Of a stretch of DNA of 64,000 bases, positions 1 to 10,011 are shown one piece after another. The stretch spans positions 124,001 through 188,000 of the forward strand of contig QCCL01000001.1 of the NCBI GenBank assembly GCA_003281255.1, given 5' to 3'. A program made the position numbers and the translations under genes. The notes beneath the pieces are model-generated. The model saw only the letters and a program-made list of their open reading frames with translations. It was not told the origin of the DNA and did not search any database. Positions within the stretch are counted from its first letter, which is position 1. Each line of letters opens with the position of its first letter. The stretch comes from Prochlorococcus sp. AG-347-L02. Lineage in GTDB: Bacteria > Cyanobacteriota > Cyanobacteriia > PCC-6307 > Cyanobiaceae.

Positions 1-591
1 GATTTCATTCATCATTTTTTCAAAACTAATTTGAATAAGCTTTCTTTTATCAGAATCTTTATGAACTAAATCAAATAGACTATTGAAATTAATCGTTGGC
101 GAGAAGCGTGTTTCACAAATTGATTTTACTGCGTGAAAATTGATATCTTCTTGACTAAGTTCAGGAAAAATATTCTTAACTATAAAATTAAACTTTGGTC
201 TTATTAAACTAGGTACTTTAGATAAAAAATTTAGTTCTTTTTCTGAGACTCCTTCAAAAGTTATTTCACCTTTGTTGTCTTGATACTCTACTCCACAGGC
301 TGCTAAACCTCTTAAATATAGTTTTTTGTTTTTAGGCTCAGTAGTGCTCTTTAAACTCCTTTCTATAATTCTGTTTACCCCTCTTGGACCTTCATGTTCC
401 CCGCAAGTTAATACAAAGAATTCCTCGGCAAATTCTTTCACTGCATAGATATATTTTGATTCTAACTTTCTAGTCATTGGATCTTTAACTAAAGGGATAC
501 AAACTCCGTCAATATCTTGAATGATTAAGATATTTTTAGAAGAAATTAATTGTTTTTGTATCTTTAAATTTCTTGCCACATGTTCCATATT
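1..591 (-). CDS. stpA: Glucosylglycerol-3-phosphate phosphatase, N-terminal part (cut by window start)
   Basis: Read on the minus strand from an ATG at 591; the frame stays open to base 1, giving 197 residues with the C-terminus outside the window. The start MEHVARN is followed by a HAD-like DxDG motif (IIQDIDGVC, Asp25 and Asp27) and by blocks typical of cyanobacterial StpA (VLTCGEHEGPRGVNR, YLRGLAACGV). The family dephosphorylates glucosylglycerol phosphate in the cytoplasm, the last step in making the compatible solute glucosylglycerol. The gene diverges from a glycerol-3-phosphate-dehydrogenase-like gene at 755. The family call is secure. The exact substrate in this organism is inferred from family knowledge. 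Confidence 0.8.
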
Positions 592-754
592 TATAATTAT
601 TTATCTTTTAATTTAATTTTCATTTTTCATAAAATTATAAATGAAAAAATTCAATATTTACAATAAATAATTTGCTATGGTCAAGAATTGCTTTAATGTA
701 GAAAAATATTGGTATGGGTAAGTAATTAAAAAAAATTATCAAGAATTTCCAAAA

Positions 755-2263
755 ATGAAGAATAATTTCATAGAAAACATAAATGATAAAAAAAATTTTT
801 ATTCATTGATTGAAGATATAGAGAATAGCAAAGTTGGATTTTACAGTGTTGGTTTATATCCTGCATCATTAGCATATAACTGTGCTATGCATGGAAATTC
901 AAAAAATATTCTTTTAGCACCTAGGGAAGATAGAGATTTGTTAGGTGCTTTCTCAAATGATGTTCTTTCTGATATGGATAAAAAGACTATTGAAAAGATT
1001 AAGAGAATGGGACATTATTCATCTGAAGGAATAATAAAGTCTTTTGATCTAAAAGATCTTCTCTTGGAATGCGAAATAGTTATTCTTGCTTCAAATAGTA
1101 ATCACATACAAGATGATGTTAAACATGCTTTAGAACTCAGAAAAATTTTAAAAAGAGAAAATGTGGTTCTTGGATGTCTAGTCGGTTCTTTTTGTATTGA
1201 TAATAAAAGTAATAACCCTTTTATTCTCTGTAATAAATATCCAAATTTAGCTTTTTTTACAGGATTTCATCGTCATGGAGCTTTACGAAATCCTAATGAT
1301 AGTTTTACTGCTAATTTCTGTCATCCTGATGCCCTAACTGCTTTAATAGGAGCTCGTATATTGAATCAATTGTCCCCAAAAATTCAAGTTTCTCCTGGAG
1401 TTCATAATATTGAATGTCAATATATAAAATCAATAAAAAACATCTCATCCATATTTGCAGGCTTTGTAAATAACTTTCATTCCGATAAGCCAGGAATGCT
1501 ACCAACCATTAATACAATTTTGTTAACTCAATGTTTAGATCAGGCCGCATCAGTATCATTACAAGTTAGAAAAGAAAATAAATTAGAGCACAAATATCTT
1601 TCATTAAAAGAACTTGGTTATGGTGAAGAAATAATTAGTGCAAAGGAAATAATAAATAATAAATTTTGTGAAAAAGGAGATTATACTTTCTCTCAGTTAA
1701 ATGCTGTTAAGGCAGATGTCTTAGGGAGCATGACTCTACCAACTGAAGGAAAACCAACAAGGAATTTTCAGGCTGGACAAGTTTTATCAGATATGCTTTT
1801 ACAACTCAATAGATGTCCAAAAGATGTCTCAGAATTTGTAGATTGGTGTAATAAATACTCTCTAAATCAAGGAGGTTTAGAAGGTCTAAAATCCTTGAAA
1901 TTTTGGCCAGACATTTATAAACAATTCAAAATCAAAAATAATAATTGTTCAATGATTAATATGATTTATTTATGCTTTAATGCTAATTCAGAAGAAAAAA
2001 AAGAAATTTATAAGGTTTTAATTAGTTCGGAAGAAATCACTAATTTTTGCCAAGAATCTGTGAAATCTGAATTATCTTTAGAACTAAATGAAAAATTAAA
2101 AGGGGATTATTTTTTTAATGATATTGAAAACCTTTATAGGAAATTTTTTATTTACAAAGAGAGAAATGCTCTTAAAAATGATGAATCTAGTAACCAAATT
2201 TCAAAAAAAAATCCAAGTTATATTAATGTATTGAAAATTATTAATAATTACTTTCATAATTAA
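755..2263 (+). CDS. GpsA-like NAD-dependent glycerol-3-phosphate dehydrogenase family protein
   Basis: 502 residues, ATG start. The N-terminus (GFYSVGLYPASLAYNCAMHG) looks like a degenerate Rossmann dinucleotide fold. The segment SPGVHNIECQYIKSIKNISS, followed by IFAGFVNNF, lines up with the conserved GpsA stretch GVE..ALKN..AI..G, including the Lys-Asn pair. At about 500 residues it is much longer than ordinary GpsA (about 330), with an extra C-terminal domain. It diverges from stpA with about 160 bp between them, so a role in supplying glycerol-3-phosphate for glucosylglycerol is plausible but is inference. The family call rests on motif-level similarity only. Confidence 0.5.
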   Translation: MKNNFIENINDKKNFYSLIEDIENSKVGFYSVGLYPASLAYNCAMHGNSKNILLAPREDRDLLGAFSNDVLSDMDKKTIEKIKRMGHYSSEGIIKSFDLKDLLLECEIVILASNSNHIQDDVKHALELRKILKRENVVLGCLVGSFCIDNKSNNPFILCNKYPNLAFFTGFHRHGALRNPNDSFTANFCHPDALTALIGARILNQLSPKIQVSPGVHNIECQYIKSIKNISSIFAGFVNNFHSDKPGMLPTINTILLTQCLDQAASVSLQVRKENKLEHKYLSLKELGYGEEIISAKEIINNKFCEKGDYTFSQLNAVKADVLGSMTLPTEGKPTRNFQAGQVLSDMLLQLNRCPKDVSEFVDWCNKYSLNQGGLEGLKSLKFWPDIYKQFKIKNNNCSMINMIYLCFNANSEEKKEIYKVLISSEEITNFCQESVKSELSLELNEKLKGDYFFNDIENLYRKFFIYKERNALKNDESSNQISKKNPSYINVLKIINNYFHN

Positions 2264-2356
2264 TTATTTGTTGAATTTGAAAAAAACTAAGTTTTTCCCA
2301 TTTATTTACTAATCTTGATTGCAGGGGTAGAATTATTATGATTTTAAAAGGTTTTT

Positions 2357-3016
2357 TTGAAAAAGGAATTATCACATCGTTCTCATGAACTGAAAGCTCT
2401 TGGTTGGAATCAAGAAGATTTAATAAGATACGAAGATTTATGGGACTACAGTCAAAGATGGGGATTAATAAATTTAGAAAGAGAAGACAGGCAGTTTTTA
2501 AAGAAAGCAGAAAAGTTACTCCCAAAGATTCAAAATAAAAAGATATCCGTTAAAAAAACTATTGAAGAAAAATCTTATTATTTATGGTTAAATTTTTACC
2601 TAGATGAAATTAATATTTTTAGTGATTCTAATCTCCCAAAAAATAAACATGGGGTTTGGACACTCTTAATTGACGAGGAAATAAAACTTCTTAAGGAATT
2701 ACAACCAGTTATGGGCCTTCCAGATACTTTAAAAGCCAAGAATCTATTCGAAAAAAGAAAACAGCTCATAAATAAAGCTTTTAGCGAATTTGACGCTAAA
2801 AACAACGATAAGGTTTTCAACTTTGATGAGGTTTTAAACAACTCTGAAAAAGATGTTGCTAAGAGTTGGAAATCAATCACTGAAAAAGATCCTGAGGCTA
2901 ATAAAACTTTTCCAATAATTGATTCTGCAAATATTGATAAACTAAGATCTGCGATAAAAGAGGATTTAAGTTTATATATGAAAGATAATTACCCCTCATT
3001 AAAAAAGGATTTATAA
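2357..3016 (+). CDS. Conserved hypothetical protein, 219 aa
   Basis: TTG start at 2357 with an AAAAGG stretch just upstream; the ATG at 2338 is out of frame. The product is soluble, charged and probably mostly helical (for example the LERE and EEKSYYLWLNFYLDEI stretches), with no signal peptide or membrane segment. I do not recognise a domain. It lies 93 nt after the GpsA-like gene and 72 nt before metY, all on the plus strand, so it may be co-transcribed, but no function follows from that. Confidence 0.65.
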   Translation: MKKELSHRSHELKALGWNQEDLIRYEDLWDYSQRWGLINLEREDRQFLKKAEKLLPKIQNKKISVKKTIEEKSYYLWLNFYLDEINIFSDSNLPKNKHGVWTLLIDEEIKLLKELQPVMGLPDTLKAKNLFEKRKQLINKAFSEFDAKNNDKVFNFDEVLNNSEKDVAKSWKSITEKDPEANKTFPIIDSANIDKLRSAIKEDLSLYMKDNYPSLKKDL

Positions 3017-3061
3017 ATATTTATTTTGTTTTTGTTTTTTTTTGGGACTTTTTTAAGTTAA

Positions 3062-4417
<1,356 letters not shown>

Positions 4418-4430
4418 GAAAGGAGATTTA

Positions 4431-5321
4431 TTGGCTTTAATAATTCCTAGTAACTATCACAAGATTAGTGATGTTGAGAAAAATCATATATCTTGGATCG
4501 AACCAGAATTGGCAAAAAGACAGGATATACGTCCTCTTAGGATTGGTATTTTAAATATCATGCCTCTTGGGAAGCAGTATGAATTTAACTTACTACATCC
4601 ACTTGGTTTATCTCCTCTTCAAATTGAGCCAGTTTGGATAAAGCTTAAAACTCACTCTTATAAAACATGGGATCTTAATCATTTAAATAACCTTTACATT
4701 ACTTGGGAAGAAGCAAATAGTCTAGAACCGTTAGATGGAATCATTATTACTGGAGCACCTATTGAGCACCTAGCCTTTGAGGAGGTTAAGTATTGGGATG
4801 AATTTGTAAACATTGTAAATGAAGCTAGAAATTCTTGTGCGAGTACTCTTGGATTATGTTGGGCTGGCTTTGCTTTGGCTTATTTGGCAGGGGTTGATAA
4901 GAAAGTTTTTGATAGGAAATTATTTGGGGTATTCCCTTTAAAAAGTCTTGTTCCTGGACACCCTTTGATGGGTACACAAGATGATGAGTTTATTTGTCCT
5001 CAAAGTAGATTTGCGGGATTACCAGATTTGGAAATGGAGAAGGCCCAAAAAGAAGGGAAATTGAATTTGTTGGCTTACGGCGAAAACGTCGGATATACAA
5101 TATTTGAATCTTATGATCAAAAACAACTTATGCATTTAGGACATCCTGAATATACTGTGCATAGGATTATTAGTGAAATTGAAAGAGATAAAGAAAAGGG
5201 AGATGTTCCTCCTCCTGAAAATTTTGATCTAAATAGCTCAAAAACCGCTTGGAGATCTCATAGGAATTTGCTATTTCAGCAATGGCTTTGGTTTTGTTAT
5301 CAACAAGTTAGTCTTAATTAA
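4431..5321 (+). CDS. metA: Homoserine O-acetyltransferase, MetA family
   Basis: 296 residues, TTG start, with a strong AGGAAAGGAG ribosome site upstream. MetA family: TGAPIEHLAFEEV, the active-site Cys143 in LGLCWAGFAL, and the HLGHPEY block carrying the catalytic His and Glu. Family work shows that a Glu at the position equivalent to E. coli Gly111 gives acetyl-CoA rather than succinyl-CoA specificity. Here that residue is Glu112, so acetyl transfer is predicted. This agrees with the downstream enzyme being MetY, whose gene lies just upstream in the same operon. Confidence 0.93.
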   Translation: MALIIPSNYHKISDVEKNHISWIEPELAKRQDIRPLRIGILNIMPLGKQYEFNLLHPLGLSPLQIEPVWIKLKTHSYKTWDLNHLNNLYITWEEANSLEPLDGIIITGAPIEHLAFEEVKYWDEFVNIVNEARNSCASTLGLCWAGFALAYLAGVDKKVFDRKLFGVFPLKSLVPGHPLMGTQDDEFICPQSRFAGLPDLEMEKAQKEGKLNLLAYGENVGYTIFESYDQKQLMHLGHPEYTVHRIISEIERDKEKGDVPPPENFDLNSSKTAWRSHRNLLFQQWLWFCYQQVSLN

Positions 5322-5325
5322 CTTT

Positions 5326-6891
5326 TTAATGAGCGCTTTCTAAACCACCTAATCTTTCAAATAAGTTAAGACTTTCTTTATTTAATCCTACAATTTCAAC
5401 TTTAGAACCACCATTCTGGAATTTTCTTATAATTTGCTCAAGGGCAACTACGCCACTTTGATCCCAAATATGAGCTAAAGACATATCAATTACAATATTT
5501 TCTGGATGTTCATGAATATCAAATCCTTGTAAAAAATAAATTTTACTTACAAAAAATAATTGTCCTTTTACTTTGTATATAGTCAAATTATTTTCATTCG
5601 CTCTTGAGACAGTTATAACTTTTGCGACTTTTCTGCTGAAAAGAATTGCAGCTAATGCAACTCCTGCAATAACTCCAAGTGCAAGATTATGAGGTTTTGT
5701 AAGCATTGTAACTGCAAAAGTCATAAGCATTACTGCAGTATCACTTTTAGGTATCTTTCTAATATTTTTTAATCCATTTATATCTGCTGTACTTATTGCG
5801 ATCGTTATCATGATTGCTACTAAAGCAGCCATTGGTATTGCTCCAATCCAAGACTTCAAGAGGATGATCATAATTAGTAGAGATATACCTGAGGAGAGGG
5901 TTGATAATCTAGATTTACCACCATTTTCAGTATTCATTACAGATTGTCCAACTAAGGCACATCCAGCCATTCCTCCAAATAAAGATGCCACAATATTTGA
6001 GATTCCCTGTCCTCTTGCTTCTTTATTTTTATTAGAACTTGTATCAGTTACGTCGTCTAAAATGTCTTGAGTTAAAAAGGTTTCCATTAAACCTACGAGA
6101 GATATTGCAAGTGAAGTCGGTAAGATTATCCTTAATGTTTCAAGACTAAAAGGCACTTTCCCATTTTCTATTGATCCAAAAGGAAGAGAAATACTTGGTA
6201 ATCCATCAGGTAATTTACCTAAATCACTAACTGTTGGGACATCTAGATTAAAGAATATGCTTATAAGAGTAATTACTACTATTGCGATAAGTTGAGATGG
6301 GACTACTTTTGTGATTTTCGGAAGCCCATAGATAATTACTAATCCTAGGATTACAAGGATCCAAACTACTGGAATCTGAGAGTTAACTGGATATTGACTT
6401 AAAGTTTGTTCAAATAATTCTTTTGATTCTTTAATACCAATTCCTAACTGGGGGAGCTGTGCTTGAAATATTAAAAGTGCCAGTGCATTTACAAATCCAC
6501 TTAATACTCCTGTTGGCACGAATCGCATTTGGTAGGCAAGTCTTAAATATCCCCAAAGAATTTGGAAAATTCCTGTTAATATTCCAGCTGCAATAAGATA
6601 TGGGACTCCTAATCCAGGAGCTTGTGATTCTCCATAGGCAACAAGTCCAGTCATCAAAAGAGCTGTTGAACCTGTGGCAGAAGTGATCATACCCCTTCTT
6701 CCTCCAACAATCGCAATTGTTATAGATAAGCAAAATGCACCAAAGAGGCCAACTTTAGGATCTACACCAGCTATACCTGAAAAAGCAATTGCTTCTGGGA
6801 TCATTGCAAAAGCAACAACTAAGCCAGAGAGAATATTTGACTTTGGATCATCTAACCAATTTTTAGATAAATATCTTGAGAAATTTGACAT
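5326..6891 (-). CDS. SulP-family anion permease with C-terminal STAS domain
   Basis: 521 residues. The first about 400 residues are hydrophobic with the SulP signature (MIPEAIAFSGIAGVDPKVGL) and many membrane segments. The last about 100 form a STAS-like domain (IVIDMSLAHIWDQSGVVALE). SulP proteins move sulfate, bicarbonate or other anions across the cytoplasmic membrane; the substrate cannot be read from the sequence. The N-terminus is unlike the classical BicA start, so I do not name it bicA. It converges with metA with only 4 nt between the stops. Confidence 0.85.
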   Translation of the reverse strand: MSNFSRYLSKNWLDDPKSNILSGLVVAFAMIPEAIAFSGIAGVDPKVGLFGAFCLSITIAIVGGRRGMITSATGSTALLMTGLVAYGESQAPGLGVPYLIAAGILTGIFQILWGYLRLAYQMRFVPTGVLSGFVNALALLIFQAQLPQLGIGIKESKELFEQTLSQYPVNSQIPVVWILVILGLVIIYGLPKITKVVPSQLIAIVVITLISIFFNLDVPTVSDLGKLPDGLPSISLPFGSIENGKVPFSLETLRIILPTSLAISLVGLMETFLTQDILDDVTDTSSNKNKEARGQGISNIVASLFGGMAGCALVGQSVMNTENGGKSRLSTLSSGISLLIMIILLKSWIGAIPMAALVAIMITIAISTADINGLKNIRKIPKSDTAVMLMTFAVTMLTKPHNLALGVIAGVALAAILFSRKVAKVITVSRANENNLTIYKVKGQLFFVSKIYFLQGFDIHEHPENIVIDMSLAHIWDQSGVVALEQIIRKFQNGGSKVEIVGLNKESLNLFERLGGLESAH

Positions 6892-6921
6892 TTTAAGTTT
6901 TTTTATAATTAAGAAGTTAAC

Positions 6922-8199
6922 TCATAAAGGAGGCAAAATACCTTGTGGGTCAAAAATATTCTTTAAAATTTTTAATTCATTCATTCTATTTCCAAAGGCT
7001 AATGTAATTTCTTCCTCATGAGAATCCAAATGATTATGTAATTGGGCTAGGTGAATATTTGGATAAAAACTTTTTAGCTTGCCCCACGATTTATAAATCC
7101 ATTCCAAAGCGACTTTTTTTTCTTGAAGATCATTTTTTTTCCATGATGCATATATCCAGGGTTTCCAAGTACTTTTTCTATGAACAAAAAAGCTTGAGCC
7201 ATGATTTATTTTTTTAGTTTTGCAACCTAATTGTTGAGAAGCAATATAACAGGAATTATTAGGTTTATTGTCCATTATTTCATCCAAACATTTTATGAAA
7301 ATTGGGATATCATTTTTTAAATCTTCTCCAAGAAGACTAATTACCTCAGAATGGTTATTTGCGTTTAGCTCATATAAATTCAATTCCTTTGGGAAGAAAT
7401 TTATTTTGTTAAAGTTCTTATAAAATTGTTTTTTTAGAGCAGGAAATTTGTTAAGAGGCATTAAGTATTCTTCTGTTCTTTTATCCTCTAAATTATTTTT
7501 GAGTTCAGCAAAAATATATATATAAATTTTTTTTGCATAAATCCATTGAAGACTAATATTTTCTGGGAATTCCTCTGAAAGTTTTATTATTTCTGAAAGT
7601 TCATTTAGATTTACAAATCCTTCAATAACTTTAATCGGATTAGATTGGAAAGTCTTAAGTTCTATTTCGGTAATAATCGAGAAGAAGGGTGCTGCGCCTT
7701 TAATTGCTTCCCAAATCAATTGTTCTTCTGGATTTATTTGATTTTTATTTAAAGAGATAAACGTTCCATTACCCAAGAAACCTTTTATTGATTCAATATT
7801 ATCAATGGCTAATCCGTAGGCTCTACTGAGCGGGCTTACTCCACCAGTAAGTATATAGCCTGCTCCAGGAAGTTTAGAAAGTCCTATTGGAAAACTTCGA
7901 TTATGTTTTTGTAAATAATTTACTAAATCCCCCATTATCACTCCCCCTCCAATTGTTACTAAATTGGTTTTTCTATCTAGGTGGATTTTGCTGTGATTTT
8001 TTCTTAGATCCAGAGTCGTAAAACCATTTTTTGCACAGCTAGAGGTTGTACCTCCACTACATACGCAAAGGTGCTCGAATTTTTCCCTAGAAAAATTATC
8101 CTTATTAAATAAGGAATTATCCACGTCATAAATTATTTTCTTTAATTTTGCATCCTTTGAGTTAATATTGGGAACTTCAAGCAAGTTATTATTTTTCAC
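6922..8199 (-). CDS. FAD-binding (PCMH-type) oxidoreductase
   Basis: 425 residues. The N-terminal half shows the PCMH FAD-binding fold: VCSGGTTSSCAKNGFTTLDL, VTIGGGVIMGDLVNYL and LTGGVSPLSRAYGLAIDNIE. The C-terminal half is a substrate domain, with HLAQLHNHLDSHEEEITLAF and FDPQGILPPL near the end, as in berberine-bridge-like and glycolate-oxidase-like dehydrogenases. Substrate unknown. It sits 30 nt upstream of the SulP gene on the same strand and diverges from cbiX. Confidence 0.8.
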   Translation of the reverse strand: MKNNNLLEVPNINSKDAKLKKIIYDVDNSLFNKDNFSREKFEHLCVCSGGTTSSCAKNGFTTLDLRKNHSKIHLDRKTNLVTIGGGVIMGDLVNYLQKHNRSFPIGLSKLPGAGYILTGGVSPLSRAYGLAIDNIESIKGFLGNGTFISLNKNQINPEEQLIWEAIKGAAPFFSIITEIELKTFQSNPIKVIEGFVNLNELSEIIKLSEEFPENISLQWIYAKKIYIYIFAELKNNLEDKRTEEYLMPLNKFPALKKQFYKNFNKINFFPKELNLYELNANNHSEVISLLGEDLKNDIPIFIKCLDEIMDNKPNNSCYIASQQLGCKTKKINHGSSFFVHRKSTWKPWIYASWKKNDLQEKKVALEWIYKSWGKLKSFYPNIHLAQLHNHLDSHEEEITLAFGNRMNELKILKNIFDPQGILPPL

Positions 8200-8240
8200 T
8201 ACATGAGATTGTTCTTTACTATTATGTTATAAGTAATAGT

Positions 8241-9371
8241 TTGAATTTGGATAATTTAGATTTGAAGTTAAATAATCAAGTCGCGATACTTATCTGTGGA
8301 CACGGGAGTAGAAATAAATTAGCGATTACTGAATTTCAAGAATTAACTAAGTTCATCCAAAAAAGATATCCAAACTTTTTGGTTGAATATGGTTTCTTGG
8401 AATTCGCTAAACCTTCAATTGTTGATGCTCTAGACAAGTTAAAAGATTTTTCTATAAAAAAAGTAATTGCAATACCTGCAATGCTTTTCGCTGCTGGCCA
8501 TGTAAAAAATGATATACCTAGCTTGCTTATGAATTATTCAAGTAAAACAGGAATTGAAATAATTTATGGAAGAGAATTAGGTATTAATAATTTAATGATT
8601 AGTGCAGCTTGTGAAAGAGTAAAAGATGTATTTAAACAAAATAATACTCTCAAACCTGAAGAATCATTATTAGTTGTTGTTGGTAGAGGCTCTTCTGACC
8701 CAGATGCGAATTCCAATGTTTCAAAAATTACGAGAATGATCGTAGAGGGTATTGGTATAGGGTGGGGGGAAACAGTTTTTTCTGGAGTAACTTTCCCTCT
8801 TGTTGAACCTGGCTTGAAAAATGTTGTGAGACTTGGTTATAAAAATATAATTATTTTCCCTTATTTCCTTTTCTCAGGTGTCCTTGTCACAAGAATTAAA
8901 AGGCAAAGTGATTTAGTTGCGATTAATAATCCAAATATTTCATTTATACATGCAAAATATCTTTCGTCACAGTCTTATGTGGTCGACACTTTTGTAGAAA
9001 GGATTGAAGAGATTCTTAATAACGAAGGTAAAAATTTTATGAATTGCTCAACTTGTAAATATAGATCAAATTTATTTGGCTTTGAAAAAGAAGTTGGAAT
9101 GGTACAAGAAAGTCATCATGACCATGTAGAGGGCTTGGGTATCAGCTGTGATTTATGTGATCATGAATGTAATGGTGCTTGTGAAATACGAAATCAAATC
9201 CCAACTCATAACCAAGAAAAATCATACTCAGGAGGAGGTGATAACTTAGAACATGAACATTCAGAGGCTCATCAACATGAACATAATCACCATCACCATC
9301 ACCATAGTATTTATCCCAATTCAAAACACCCTTTAGGACCTGTTACGCTTCGCTTGCCGAATAAAGACTAA
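8241..9371 (+). CDS. cbiX: CbiX-type sirohydrochlorin chelatase with Cys/His-rich tail
   Basis: 376 residues, TTG start. Two tandem CbiX-like halves: ILICGHGSRNKLAITEF with the metal-handling His, AAGHVKNDIPSLLM, and a second VVVGRGSSDPDANSN block. The tail from about residue 265 holds CSTC and CDLCDHECNGAC cysteine clusters, then a His-rich run (HEHNHHHHHHS). CbiX inserts cobalt (or iron in SirB relatives) into sirohydrochlorin. Long CbiX forms are known to carry Cys motifs and poly-His tails thought to hold metal or an Fe-S cluster. It probably serves B12 or siroheme synthesis; the window also has a B12-dependent ribonucleotide reductase. Confidence 0.88.
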   Translation: MNLDNLDLKLNNQVAILICGHGSRNKLAITEFQELTKFIQKRYPNFLVEYGFLEFAKPSIVDALDKLKDFSIKKVIAIPAMLFAAGHVKNDIPSLLMNYSSKTGIEIIYGRELGINNLMISAACERVKDVFKQNNTLKPEESLLVVVGRGSSDPDANSNVSKITRMIVEGIGIGWGETVFSGVTFPLVEPGLKNVVRLGYKNIIIFPYFLFSGVLVTRIKRQSDLVAINNPNISFIHAKYLSSQSYVVDTFVERIEEILNNEGKNFMNCSTCKYRSNLFGFEKEVGMVQESHHDHVEGLGISCDLCDHECNGACEIRNQIPTHNQEKSYSGGGDNLEHEHSEAHQHEHNHHHHHHSIYPNSKHPLGPVTLRLPNKD

Positions 9372-9753
9372 ATCTTAAGAAAATCCGTTGAAAATCAATG
9401 AATCACCTGTCTCTTTCTCGACTTAGTCTTAATAGACTCAGTATATATAAGTATTCTTAATATAAAATCAGGAAAGTATTTTGAGCTAGATTTTCCACAA
9501 TTTACGGGTTGTTTTCCACGTCCCAATCCACATTGGATTAGAAATGCCAGTATTTTTCAAAAAAAACAGGACTTCAACATTATTGTTGACTTTTCTTTAA
9601 GATCTATTCAATTTCTTTATTTGAAAAAGAAGTTTTTTAAAAACAGACTTATAACATGAGTCTCATTTGATAATTTGAAAAGTTTTCTAGCAGATATTTT
9701 TTGATTTTTTTAGAAAAAAATATCATTATGGTTATGCAGAAAAGTATAAATTT
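9372..9753. other. Intergenic region with DnaA-box-like motifs and an inverted repeat
   Basis: 382 bases between cbiX and the DUF2811 gene with no convincing ORF. It contains TTTTCCACA (9491-9499) and TTTTCCACG (9512-9520), both close to the cyanobacterial DnaA box, and the inverted repeat CCAAT-CCAC-ATTGG (9523-9536). The second half is poly-A/T rich and probably holds the promoter of the downstream gene. No replication genes are near, so I do not call an origin. Confidence 0.4.
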
Positions 9754-10011
9754 ATGGATCAAATCAGCCAATCAAATTTAACTGATAAGAAGCTTGTCGA
9801 TTGCTCTTCAAATAAAGTCTCTTTAGAAACAGAGCTTTCAGAAACTCTTTATAACACTATGAAAGATTTCGTATTAAGTAATCCAACTTGGGATCAATAT
9901 AAGCTTATAAATTCAGCGTTAGCTACTTTTCTCGTACAAAACGGATGTACAGATAATTCTGTCTCAGAAATTTATTTAAATCAATTATTTACACCTTCTA
10001 ATTCTTTTTAA
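9754..10011 (+). CDS. DUF2811 family protein
   Basis: 85 residues, ATG start. The central part (SLETELSETLYNTMKDFVL, NPTWDQYKLINSALATFLVQ, NGC) matches the DUF2811 pattern seen in cyanobacteria. Small, soluble, function unknown. Its 3' end overlaps the convergent GMC oxidoreductase gene by 14 nt. The upstream region holds the DnaA-box-like motifs. Confidence 0.75.
   Translation: MDQISQSNLTDKKLVDCSSNKVSLETELSETLYNTMKDFVLSNPTWDQYKLINSALATFLVQNGCTDNSVSEIYLNQLFTPSNSF

Noticed and set aside
1311..1505. Antisense frames inside the GpsA-like, SulP, nrdJ and other large genes
   Set aside because: They are mirror frames of strongly supported genes, with no family similarity, ribosome site or independent promoter.
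9142..9324. 60-codon minus-strand frame opposite the His-rich tail of cbiX
   Set aside because: Its composition simply mirrors the CAT/CAC His codons on the other strand; no independent coding evidence.
9491..9520. Replication origin at the DnaA-box-like pair
   Set aside because: Only two boxes, no box cluster with an AT-rich unwinding region, and no dnaA, dnaN or other replication gene nearby.
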